Positions 23,729 through 31,723 of a stretch of 35,169 nucleotides of DNA are shown piece after piece. Position numbers and translations under genes: made by a program. Source of the DNA: an uncultured bacterium (GTDB lineage Bacteria; Planctomycetota; J058); the NCBI GenBank assembly GCA_937911525.1, contig CALDQK010000828.1, positions 1 through 35,169 of the forward strand, read 5' to 3'. The notes beneath the pieces were generated by a model, which searched no databases, had not been told where the DNA came from, and saw only the letters and a list, made by a program, of their open reading frames with translations. The stretch's first letter is position 1. Each line of letters opens with the position of its first letter.

Positions 23729-26700
23729 GTCGTCGCAGCGGCAACCTCGTCTCCTTCCTCGAGGAGGAGGTCCTGCCCCGCTTGTTCGAGCGGTTGGACA
23801 TGGCCTTTCCCGAGTTCGGCTGGGAGCCGACCCAGGAGGGCTGGGTCGCCACCTGTCGAGAGGCGACGAAGCGGCTGCTGGACGCGCGACCGGAGCGGGT
23901 GATCTGCAACCGGCCCTTCGGCTACTACGCTCACGGCGGTGAGTCGCGGACCTGGCTGGCCCACGTCAACGGGGGACACCCGCCCCGCGGAGAGGCCTTC
24001 GTTGGCGCCGTGAAGCAGCTCTGCGAGCTGGCAGGCGTTTCTGCGCTGGAGGGCCAGGTCTCGCCCAAGGAGCAGCGGGCCTTTCAGCAGGCCGAGGCTC
24101 GCCGACGGGTCTTGGAGGTCGTGACGCGGATCACTCAGCGGGCGTATCAGGGCGCCGCCGGCGCGGTAGCGCGGAGCTACGTGTCGGGCCGGGGACTCGA
24201 CGAGGCCGCGACGCAGCGCCTGGGCGTCGGCTTCTACACAACCCCCGCCGAGGTCCGCCAAGCGCTGGAACCCGAGCTGCACGCCGCCGCCAAAGACGCG
24301 GGGCTGTTCTGGGACCAACTCGCCGGCTACGTCGTGTTCCCCTGGCTCGACGACTGGGGTCGTCCGCTCACGCTCTACTTCCGCTGGCCAGGCAAGCAGC
24401 CTCCCGAGGGCCGTCCCAAGACTCTGGCGTTGCCGGGAGTTGGCACGAAGCGGTCGCCGCTCTACTTCGACCGGGCGCGGGCCGCTGGCGAGCGGGATCT
24501 CGTCCTCGTCGAGGGTGTGCTGGACGCCGCCGTCCTCCAGGCGCGGGGTGAAGCGCGAGTCGTGGCCTGCGTCGCAGCGCAGCTCTCCAAGGCCCAGGTG
24601 ACGACGCTGCGTCGTCACAAGGTGACCTCAGTCACGATCTGCCTGGACCCGGACGGAGCAGGCGAAAAGGGGACGCTCTCCTGCGTCCGCGCGCTGGACG
24701 CGGCGGGGATCGCCGCCTACGTGGCGCCGACCCTGCCCGACCGCCTCGACCCCGACGAACTCGTCCTCCGGGACGGGATCGAGGGCTGGCGGAGCCACGT
24801 CGCCCAGGCGGTCGGAGGAGCTCGCTACCGGGCGGAGCGTGCGCTCGCCGGCGTCGCACCCGCGAGCCCAGACCCAGAGAAGGACCGGGCGGTGCGCGAG
24901 GTCGGCGCCGTCGTGGCCGGCTTGCGCGGTCCCAGCGCCGTGCGGGAGCGCAGCCAGATCGCGAAGCTCTTGTCCAAGGCCACGGGCTACACCGTGAAGG
25001 CGTTGAAGAGCGAGCTGCCGCAGGCCGGCTCGGCGCCGGTGCCGTCTGCGTCCAAGCCCAAGCAGGACGAGCGAGGCCCCAAGGTCACGGTCTGGCCTTA
25101 CCGGGAAGAGCCGGGCGGCCTGGTGTGGGTGAAGGAGCACTTCGACTCGAGCGGGCAGCCCGCCTACGAGGACGTGCCGCTGGCCAACTTCACGGCCCGG
25201 ATCTCGGCCGAGGTGGCTGAAGACGACGGGGCGGAGGAGCGGCGCTTCTTCGAGATCACGGCCAAGCTCGCCCAGGGCGCGACTCGGGTCGTGCAGATCC
25301 CCTCCTCTCAGTTCGGCGGGATGGGGTGGGTGCTCGAGCACCTGGGAGCGGGTGCCGTCGTCGAGCCTGGCCGGATCGTGCAGGAGCGAACTCGCCACGG
25401 AATCCAGATCCTGTCGGGGAGTCCGCCCCAGCGACGTGTGTTCACCCACCTGGGCTGGCGCAAGGTCGAGGACCGCTGGGTCTACCTGCACGCAGGAGGA
25501 GCGCTTGGCGCAGAGGGGGCGGTCGAGGACGTTCAGGTCCGGCTGGACGACCCGCTCGATCGCTTCGCCCTCCCTGAACCACCCAAGGGCGACGAGCTCG
25601 CTGAGGCGGTTTGGGCCTGCCTGCGCTTTCTGGAGCTGGCGCCCAAGCGGCTCACGATCCCGCTGCTGGCGCTCCCCTACCGGGCGGTCCAGGGCGAGGT
25701 GGATCTAACGGCCTTCCTCTACGGCGGCTCCGGCTTCCACAAGAGCTGCCTGGCTGCGCTCTCCCAGCAGCACTTCGGCAGCGACCTCCATTTCCAGAAC
25801 CTCCCCGGATCGTGGATGAGCAGCGCCAACGCCCTGGAGGGCACGCTTTTCCTGGCCAAGAACGCGCTGTTCGTGATCGACGACTTCATTCCAACGGGCA
25901 GTGCCCACGACCGGGCTCGGAGCCACCGCGACGTGGACCGCGTCGTCCGGGGACAGGGGAACCGGGCTGGGCGTCAGCGAATGCGTCCCGACTCGACCTT
26001 GCGGCCGGTCAAGCGCTCGCGGGCGCTGGTGCTCTGCACGGGTGAGGAGCTGCCGCGCGGGGAGTCGCTCACTGCCCGCATGATCGTCCTCCCGGTCGGG
26101 CCCGGCGACGTGAACCGAGAGCTGCTCTCGACCTGCCAGGCGGACGCCGACGCGGGCCTCTACGCCAAGGCGCTGGCGGCGTTCCTCCAGTGGCTGGGCG
26201 CCGAACTACGGCCGAGTCGAGGCCAACCTGCGCAAGGAGGTGGGCCAGATCCGTGGCGAGTTCGCGCGGAGCGACGCCCACGGGCGGCTCGCCGACGTGG
26301 GAGCCAACCTCTACCTGGGCTTACGGGCCTTCGTCCGCTTCGTGCAGGAGTCAGGGCTCTACTCGCCGTCGGCAGCCGAGGCCTTCCTGGACGTGGCGCG
26401 CGGGGCGCTCGAGGAAGCGCTGGGGCTGCAGGTCGAGAACCAGCAGGACACCGACCCGATCGCGCGCTTCTTCGAGCTGCTGGCCTCAACCCTTGCCAGC
26501 GGCCGTGCCCACGTGGCGGGGCCCGACGGGAAGGTCCCCGCGGACAACCCGCTGGCTTGGGGCTGGCGGCTGGCCGGCGAAGGGAAGCCGGCGCGCGAGT
26601 CGTGGAAGCCCGGCGGCGAGGACGAGGAGCCCTACTGGAACGCGGTCGGGGAGCGGATCGGCTGGGTGAGCGGCGACGACCTCTACCTCGAGCCGAGCGC

Positions 26701-26938
26701 GATCCAGGTCCTGGTGCAACGCGCCGCGGGCGAGGAAGGCTTCCCGCTCTCGCCTCGGAGCCTGCGCCGGCGGCTCAAGGAGGGCGGCCACCTCAAGCGG
26801 AGCAGCTCCTGCCGCGAGACGGCCTGCACCCGTGTGACCTTGGCCGGTGCCCGGCGCTCCGTGCTCCATCTGAGCGCCGAGCGCCTGGTGGGCAGCGTCG
26901 GGGCCGAGTCTCAGGAGCTCTTCGCCGATGCCCACTGA
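23725..26938 (+). CDS. TOPRIM primase-helicase, frameshifted as sequenced
   Basis: With one base corrected the product would be about 1070 residues. Residues of about 40-110 resemble a worn CHC2-like primase zinc domain (GWVATC, CNRPFGYYAHGGESRTW). TOPRIM follows near 258-350: LVLVEGVLDAAVL, then ICLDPDGAGEKG and LPDRLDPDE. A helicase-like domain lies near 660-830: Walker A LYGGSGFHKS and Walker B LFVIDDF, similar to DUF927-type replication proteins. The frame then shifts: at 26196-26198 a GGG appears to carry one G too many. Reading TGGCTGGCGCCGAACTACGG restores APNYGRVEANL and continues in the second frame to TGA 26938. Without correction the frame stays open into the recombinase. GTG 23725 overlaps the RuvC stop. 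It may be a true mutation or an assembly error. Confidence 0.72.
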
Positions 26939-27143
26939 GCGTCAAAGCCGACGAGAGGTCGTCGAAGAGCCCGAGACCGACGAAATGGCCGCGTTGGTGG
27001 AGGTCTGGACGGTCCCAGGCCACGAGGGCCGGGCACGCAAGGCTCTGGCCGAGTTCCTCGTGTCTGCCTGGCTGCGTCGCCGAGGCGGAGGTAACGTCGG
27101 ACGAGATGAGTCTGAGGCGGCGGAGCGGCGTGAAACGAGTTGA
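26928..27143 (+). CDS. Small acidic hypothetical protein between primase and recombinase
   Basis: The product is 71 residues with an acidic N-terminal half (RREVVEEPETDEMAALVEVW), a central amphipathic helix (RARKALAEFLVSAWLRRR) and a hydrophilic tail. ATG 26928 overlaps the end of the primase frame by 11 bases, and the 3' part overlaps the start region of the serine recombinase gene. The arrangement fits the operon's habit of overlapping genes, and it could be an excisionase-like partner by position only. No helix-turn-helix is evident. Confidence 0.5.
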   Translation: MPTERQSRREVVEEPETDEMAALVEVWTVPGHEGRARKALAEFLVSAWLRRRGGGNVGRDESEAAERRETS

Positions 27144-29070
27144 CGGGGACGAGCGCAAGGTCGCCGTCGGACTGGTCCGCTGCTCGACCGACATGCAGGA
27201 GCACTCGATCGAGGACCAGGAGGCGGAGATCCGCGCCTGGGCCGAGGAGACGGACCACAAGCTCCTGCAGATCTTCCGCGACGAGGGCGTCTCGGGGAGC
27301 GAGCTCGACCGCCCTGGGATCCGCGCGCTCCTGGCCTTCATGGAGTCCTGGCCCGAGTCCGGCGTCCTCGTGGCGTGGAAGCGGAACCGGCTGGCGCGGC
27401 CGGACGACCCCCGCGAGGGGATCGCCCTCGAGCTGAAGATCGAGCAGCTCGGCTGGCGGCTGCACTTCCTCCAGGGCAGCGGGAGCTCCGGCAACCCGTT
27501 GGTCGACTCGATCCTGAGCCTCCTCGAACACCACGAGGGCGGGCAATACCTCAGGAACCTGGCCACCGACACGCTGCGCGGGCAGGTCCGCCGAATCCTC
27601 GACGGCGAAGTGCACGGCGGAAAGATCCCCTACGGCTACGCCAAGGTGATCATCGGGGAGGACGGGGAAGAGCGCCGGATCGCTCGGAAGCAGAAGCATC
27701 GCAAGCTGCGGGAGGAGCGGACGAAGTGGGTGCTGGGAGACCCCGGTGAGATCCGCGTGGTCCGCTGGATCTTCGAGCGCTACACCACGGGCCTCCTCGG
27801 CTTCGCGCAGCTCGCGAAAGAGCTCAACGAGCAGAAGGTGCTGTCTCCCAGCGGACGCAAATGGTGCGGCGGGACGATCCGCGACATGCTCCTCAACCCG
27901 GTCTACGCCGGGGAGATGATCTGGAACCGCGAGACCAGCTCGAAGTTCTGTCGGCTGCTCGGCGGCAAGCCCACCAAGCAGAAGAAGGCTCGCCTCAGCG
28001 GAGTCCGCACGCCGCACGAGGCCAGACGCAAGACGACCTACGAGCGGAACGACCCCAGCGAGTGGATCCGCATCGAGAACCATCACGAGCCCATCGTCGA
28101 ACACGCGGTCTTCGCGCGAGCCGGCGAGATCATCCGCGAGCGCGGAAAGAAGCAGGGGAAGAACAAGACGGTCCGCGTCGCCTATCCGCTCTCGGGCTTC
28201 GTCGTGTGCGCCGGCTGCGGGCGGAACATGACTGGGCGGAAGGGTTACCGCGCGACCAGCGGCTACCAGTGCCGGCGCTACTACTGCACCAGCCAGAACA
28301 TGAACCGGAGCTGCGCGCCCAACGCCGTGGACGCTGACCGGCTCGAGCAGGTGGTCCTGCGGAAGCTCAAGGAGATCTACGCGCCCCAGGGCGGCGTGGA
28401 CACCGAGCTCCGCGAGGACATCGTCGCCGTCCTCTGCCGCCGACTGGCGGACGAGAACCCGCTGATCGACCACGACGCCCTCCGCCGAGAGCGGAAGGAG
28501 CTGGCCGGCCAGATCCAGACCGGGATCGACAACCTGGGGCGCGTCGGGCCGGACATCGCGCCCATGCTCGCGGAGCAGATCCGCGGCTGGCAGACGCGCC
28601 AGGAGGAGATCGCGCGCGAGCTCGGTCGCGAGGAGGGCCGCAAGGCGAAGGTGGTCGAGATCGAGAAGGCCGCCGACGAGGTCCTGGGCCTCCTGAACCA
28701 GCTCGACCGGGTCGGCGCCGACTCGAGCCACGAGGAGCTGCGCCAGCTCTTCGACGGGACCATCGAGGCCATCGAGATGCGCTTCAAGACCTACCCGCCC
28801 CTCCCCGGGCGGAAGCGTCCGCGCCACGTGTTCCAGGGCGCCACGCTCTACGTGTGCGGGATCCTCGAGGCCGCTCGCGAGGCCATGCGCCCCGACGAGG
28901 CGCCTCCGGGCGAGCTACGCCAGGCGCCGCCGCGCTGGCGTAAACCCCGTACAAGCAATCAGCCCCGACCAAAGGTCGGGGCTGAAGCCCAGGTCTGCAC
29001 CTGGGAAAGCTCCTCGGGCTGGATTCGAACCAGCAGCCAAGTGGTTAACAGCCACCTACTCTACCATTGA
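27106..29070 (+). CDS. Large serine recombinase (integrase) ending inside tRNA-Asn
   Basis: The product is up to 654 residues. The resolvase domain is N-terminal: the catalytic Ser lies in VGLVRCSTDMQEHSIEDQ, followed by DEGVSGSELDRPG and VAWKRNRLARP, where the usual DRL is NRL. The recombinase domain spans about residues 150-330 (GKIPYGYAKV, then WCGGTIRDMLLNPVYAGEM). A zinc ribbon follows (CAGCGRNM and the Cys pair in YYCTSQNMNRSC), then a coiled coil with EIEKAADEVLGLLNQ. ATG 27106 is chosen; GTG 27130 with GGAG four bases upstream is equally possible. The last 40 or so residues read through two terminator hairpins and the antisense of tRNA-Asn, so the natural C-terminus may have been replaced at the integration junction. 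Confidence 0.85.
   Translation: MSLRRRSGVKRVDGDERKVAVGLVRCSTDMQEHSIEDQEAEIRAWAEETDHKLLQIFRDEGVSGSELDRPGIRALLAFMESWPESGVLVAWKRNRLARPDDPREGIALELKIEQLGWRLHFLQGSGSSGNPLVDSILSLLEHHEGGQYLRNLATDTLRGQVRRILDGEVHGGKIPYGYAKVIIGEDGEERRIARKQKHRKLREERTKWVLGDPGEIRVVRWIFERYTTGLLGFAQLAKELNEQKVLSPSGRKWCGGTIRDMLLNPVYAGEMIWNRETSSKFCRLLGGKPTKQKKARLSGVRTPHEARRKTTYERNDPSEWIRIENHHEPIVEHAVFARAGEIIRERGKKQGKNKTVRVAYPLSGFVVCAGCGRNMTGRKGYRATSGYQCRRYYCTSQNMNRSCAPNAVDADRLEQVVLRKLKEIYAPQGGVDTELREDIVAVLCRRLADENPLIDHDALRRERKELAGQIQTGIDNLGRVGPDIAPMLAEQIRGWQTRQEEIARELGREEGRKAKVVEIEKAADEVLGLLNQLDRVGADSSHEELRQLFDGTIEAIEMRFKTYPPLPGRKRPRHVFQGATLYVCGILEAAREAMRPDEAPPGELRQAPPRWRKPRTSNQPRPKVGAEAQVCTWESSSGWIRTSSQVVNSHLLYH
28960..28984 (-). 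terminator. Terminator-like hairpin downstream of tRNA-Asn
   Basis: CAGCCCCGACC (28960-28970) pairs perfectly with GGTCGGGGCTG (28974-28984) around an AAA loop. Read on the minus strand it comes 25 bases after the tRNA-Asn 3' end and is followed by ATTGCTTG, a weak T-rich tail. On the plus strand it lies inside the recombinase reading frame. Confidence 0.65.
28988..29005 (-). terminator. Second small hairpin next to the tRNA 3' end
   Basis: CCCAGGT (28988-28994) pairs with ACCTGGG (28999-29005) around a CTGC loop. It sits between the tRNA-Asn 3' end and the larger hairpin at 28960-28984, making a tandem pair that probably ends tRNA transcription or helps its 3' processing. Confidence 0.45.
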
Positions 29071-29081
29071 GCTACCGAGGA
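29010..29081 (-). tRNA. tRNA-Asn (anticodon GTT)
   Basis: Read on the minus strand from 29081, acceptor arm TCCTCGG pairs with CCGAGGA. The D-arm is GCTCAATGGTAGAGT. The anticodon stem GGTGG/CCACT carries loop CTGTTAA with anticodon GTT, and the T-arm is GCTGG-TTCGAAT-CCAGC. The discriminator is G at 29010, and no CCA is encoded. The recombinase reading frame on the plus strand ends within this gene, at 29070, which marks the tRNA as the likely integration site of the element to its left. The small basic protein gene lies just upstream on the same strand. Confidence 0.93.
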
Positions 29082-29127
29082 AAGTGTTTTGTTCGGCTGA
29101 AGGCCGAGCAGAACAGGAGGGCTAGGG

Positions 29128-29349
29128 CTACTTCTTCTTCTTGCCCTTCTCCTCTTCCTTCTCTTCCTTCTTCTTCTTCTTCTTCGCCACGACGGCCACG
29201 CGGGTGCCGACCTTGGGGAGACCGTAGATGGACTGGTCGTCCGTCCAGCGGCCCTGCTCCTTCAGCTTGAGAAGGCGCTCGTAGCGAGTGAAGACGTTGC
29301 GGGTGCGGTTCATGCCGCTGCCCGTCTTGAGGCTCTTGTGGATGGACAC
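29128..29349 (-). CDS. PVC-group small basic protein with Lys/Glu tail
   Basis: The product is 73 residues. VSIHKSLKTGSGMNRTRNVF, then TRYERLLKLKEQGRW, then DDQSIYGLPKVGTRV match the small basic protein family I know from Planctomycetes, Verrucomicrobia and Chlamydiae (TIGR04137-type), where a ribosome link has been suggested. It ends in a low-complexity tail of Lys and Glu (about 18 residues) not typical of the family as I remember it. GTG 29349 is preceded by GGAGGA five bases upstream. A clear promoter lies at 29372-29399. The gene is the best taxonomic marker in the window. Its weak 3' hairpin and the tRNA follow closely on the same strand. Confidence 0.82.
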   Translation of the reverse strand: MSIHKSLKTGSGMNRTRNVFTRYERLLKLKEQGRWTDDQSIYGLPKVGTRVAVVAKKKKKKEEKEEEKGKKKK

Positions 29350-29371
29350 GGTTTTCCTCCGCAGGGGGAAG

Positions 29372-29399
29372 AGAATACTTGTGGGCTGGCAGCGTTCAA
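29372..29399 (-). promoter_or_regulatory. Sigma-70-like promoter for the small basic protein
   Basis: On the minus strand, TTGAAC (29399-29394) and TATTCT (29377-29372) are separated by 16 bases, a good -35/-10 pair, and lie just upstream of the GGAGGA ribosome site and GTG start at 29349. The tRNA-Asn gene downstream may share this transcript. Confidence 0.6.
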
Positions 29400-29450
29400 G
29401 ACTCGCGTTGGTGTGCTGGGTCCCTTGGCTGCGCTGGGGTGGGCAAGTCC

Positions 29451-30575
29451 CTACTCTCCAGAGACTTCGGACTCGGTGCCGAGGGAGGGAGGGCGGTGGA
29501 GGAGGACCAGGTCGCCGGACTGGACGCCCAGGGCGTCGGCCACGGGGGGGCACTTGGCGCGCAGGAGGTGGATCACCGCGCGGTCCTCCACGTCGTCCAT
29601 GGTCTCGTAGTAGGCAGAACCCTTCGCGATCACCAGGTCTGCCTCCTCGAGGGCCTGGCCAAGGTCGCTCTTGCGGCTCGGGGTCGGCCAGCCGAGCTCG
29701 CCGGCGCGCTGGGAGAGCACACCTGCGATCGGGAGGCGGGTCGGGCCCGTAGGCTCCTCGGGCTCGGTCTCGCTCGAGGAGGGCTCGCTGGCGGGCTCGG
29801 AGGACTCCGCGGGGGGGGCAGCGTCGTCGGAGGGGGCCGCTTCGGCGGGCTCGGGGGCGCTCGCGTCGGCCTCGGGCGCTTCGGGGGCCTCGGGGGCCGG
29901 GTCGGGTTCGCTGCCCTCGGCGGCGGCGGCGGGCTCCGGCTCGGGGGGCGGCGGGCGAGTGAAGCCTGCGACCTCCGCGTCGGCGGCGGTGGCGTCGTGG
30001 AGCAGGCCCTCGCCTCGGGTGACGACCGTCACCGTCTTGCCGGCTTGGATCAGCTGCTCGACCAGCAGGGCGTCGAAGTGGGCCTCTCCCGCGTTGTCCA
30101 GCAGGTAGAGCACCCGCTCGGCGGGCTCGAGGGCCCGGCGGAACTCGTCCACGCTCCCCCGGGCGAAGCCCTCCTCGACGGCCGAGGCGAGCTCCTTGGC
30201 CACGTCGAGGTTGCGGAAGCGAGGGAACACCAGCTCGTCGGCCAGGTTGGCCGCGGTGGCGTGGAGCAAGGCCACGCCGAGGGGGTCCTCGGCCTCGGCC
30301 AGGGTCGGCCGCAGCTCGGCCGCCAGCTGGGCGAAGAGGAGCGCGCCCTTGGCCCGGAGGGCGGCGAAGGGGTCGCCGCCCTTGAGGGCCTCGCTGGCGT
30401 CGCGCAGGACCAGCTGGAGCAGGTCTGCCGGGCTGTGGCCCCAGTCCGTCTCCTGCAGGGAGCGGAGGACCACGCCCAGCAGCTTGCGCACGCTGAAGTC
30501 GTCCTCGCTCTGCGCGCGGGCGAACTGCAGCGCCTGGTGCAACACACAGGGCAAGCAATCGGGGCGAAGCTTCAA
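29451..30575 (-). CDS. DUF89/ARMT1-type metal-dependent phosphatase with acidic insert
   Basis: The product is 374 residues. Family features are the N-terminal C-x2-C in KLRPDCLPCVLHQAL, YLLDNAGEAHFDALLVEQLI with the catalytic Asp-Asn and second Asp, VTRGEGLLHDATAADAEVAGF, and DLVIAKGSAYYETMDD with the conserved Lys. DUF89 enzymes are damage-control phosphatases acting on sugar phosphates and related metabolites. Between about residues 205 and 280 a proline-, glutamate- and alanine-rich low-complexity stretch is inserted, ending EEPTGPTRLPIAG; it is absent from the families I know. I chose TTG 30575 because it yields the usual KLRPDC start with GGAGG ten bases upstream; the ATG at 30668 would add a leader overlapping the upstream terminator. 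Confidence 0.82.
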   Translation of the reverse strand: MKLRPDCLPCVLHQALQFARAQSEDDFSVRKLLGVVLRSLQETDWGHSPADLLQLVLRDASEALKGGDPFAALRAKGALLFAQLAAELRPTLAEAEDPLGVALLHATAANLADELVFPRFRNLDVAKELASAVEEGFARGSVDEFRRALEPAERVLYLLDNAGEAHFDALLVEQLIQAGKTVTVVTRGEGLLHDATAADAEVAGFTRPPPPEPEPAAAAEGSEPDPAPEAPEAPEADASAPEPAEAAPSDDAAPPAESSEPASEPSSSETEPEEPTGPTRLPIAGVLSQRAGELGWPTPSRKSDLGQALEEADLVIAKGSAYYETMDDVEDRAVIHLLRAKCPPVADALGVQSGDLVLLHRPPSLGTESEVSGE

Positions 30576-30601
30576 GGGCAGCAGGCCTCCAAAAATCGCG
30601 C

Positions 30602-30627
30602 GCGGCGGGGGAAGGATCCCCCGCCGC
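30602..30627 (-). terminator. Intrinsic terminator after the membrane-protein gene
   Basis: GCGGCGGGGG (30602-30611) pairs with CCCCCGCCGC (30618-30627) around a six-base loop. On the minus strand it is followed by GCGCGATTTTT, so it has both the stem and the T-run of an intrinsic terminator. It separates the gene at 30686-31660 from the DUF89 gene. Confidence 0.8.
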
Positions 30628-30685
30628 TCGGCGTCGCACGTTCTAGGCCCTCTCGGAGCGCTCTTCAAGCACCCCGGGAGCGAAT

Positions 30686-31660
30686 CTATCCCTTCCGAAA
30701 GAAGGCGTCGTGGAAGGTCCCCGAGCCGCCCAGGGGATCGTGGGTCCCCTGAACCTGGCGGAGCACCTTCTGGTCACGCTCCTGGAAGCCCCGGATCCGC
30801 ACCGAACCGCCCCGCGCGAAGGGCTCCAGATCGCCCCGGCCGAAGATCGGCGAGGTCGCGTTGGTCTGCAGCCACTTCACCAGCGCCTGGGCGCTGTCAG
30901 GCGTCGTGTTGCAGACCACCAGGATGTACTTGCCCTGCTTGGGGGCCGAGGCGGGCAGCGCCGCGCTGGCCTGGCTGCGGTTCAGGCCCGCCGGGACCGC
31001 GCCCGACGCCTGCTGCTGCTGGGCCGCGGCCGGGAGCGAGGGCTGGGGAGCCGGCTCGGCCTGGATCGGCGTCTCGACCACGGGGCTGGCCGGCTGGATC
31101 ACCTGCTCGAGCGGGTCCTCGCTCGCCTGCTGCGCCTGGGGATCCGCGTCGGCGGTCTGGGTCGGCGCGGCCGAGGTGCGCCCGTAGAGGAAGGAGGCAA
31201 TCACCAGGCCCGCCATGACCAGGGTCCCGACCACCATGGAGTCGAGGCGCACCGGGAAGGTCCGGCCGGGCCCCTCCTCGGGCATCTCCCAGCCGTCCTC
31301 GACCACGATCACCGCCTCGCCGTCCACCATGACCACCTCGTCCTCGAGAGCCGGCTTGCTGCGCCCGAAGAGCGCCGTCCGGCCCAGGCCGCCGCTGATC
31401 AAGCGGCCGAAGGTGCCCGACACGCCGCCGCGCACCGGGAGCGCCGCGCTCTCAGGGCCCGGGCGACCGAAGCCGGCGCTGGGGTCCGTGCGCCGGGGAC
31501 CGAAGCCGCTCGTCGGGGCGGGGCGCGGCGCGGGGGGCCGCGGCGAAGGCGCGCGCGAAGTCCGCGGACGCAGGCGGTGCGTGCTCCCCGTCCGGGGCGC
31601 GTTTGGGGCCGGTTGGCCCATGAGCTCGAAGAGCTCGTCGTTCTTGCGGAACAGACCCAT
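30686..31660 (-). CDS. Single-pass membrane protein with C-terminal soluble domain
   Basis: The product is 324 residues. The N-terminal 130 or so residues are cytoplasmic in character, with a proline/arginine-rich disordered stretch (about 20-75) and a short acidic patch. One transmembrane segment, MVVGTLVMAGLVIASFLYG, lies at about residues 146-164. An Ala/Gln/Pro-rich linker leads to a C-terminal domain starting GKYILVVCNTTPDSAQALVK, followed by IRGFQERDQKVLRQVQGTHD. That domain has the size and strand-helix feel of a SPOR-like or nucleotide-binding fold, but no diagnostic residues. ATG 31660 follows a GGAGGAGGAAG ribosome site. It lies downstream of pdxA on the same strand and ends at a strong terminator. 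Function is unknown. Confidence 0.7.
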   Translation of the reverse strand: MGLFRKNDELFELMGQPAPNAPRTGSTHRLRPRTSRAPSPRPPAPRPAPTSGFGPRRTDPSAGFGRPGPESAALPVRGGVSGTFGRLISGGLGRTALFGRSKPALEDEVVMVDGEAVIVVEDGWEMPEEGPGRTFPVRLDSMVVGTLVMAGLVIASFLYGRTSAAPTQTADADPQAQQASEDPLEQVIQPASPVVETPIQAEPAPQPSLPAAAQQQQASGAVPAGLNRSQASAALPASAPKQGKYILVVCNTTPDSAQALVKWLQTNATSPIFGRGDLEPFARGGSVRIRGFQERDQKVLRQVQGTHDPLGGSGTFHDAFFRKG

Positions 31661-31723
31661 GGCTTCCTCCTCCGCCCAGTTCAGGGGCTTTCCCGACCTA
31701 TCGGCAGGGAGGAGGGCTTGGCT

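Noticed and set aside
29010-29050. Search for a second copy of the tRNA-Asn 3' end as the left attachment site
   Set aside because: Scanning TCCTCGGGCTGGATTCGAAC-like sequences to the left found only short matches to GGATTCG; the left end is outside the window or serine-type att sites share too little.
23185-29070. Single 1961-codon open frame suggesting one giant protein
   Set aside because: It strings together RuvC shadow sequence, primase, an out-of-frame segment and the recombinase; motifs place separate genes here with one frameshift.
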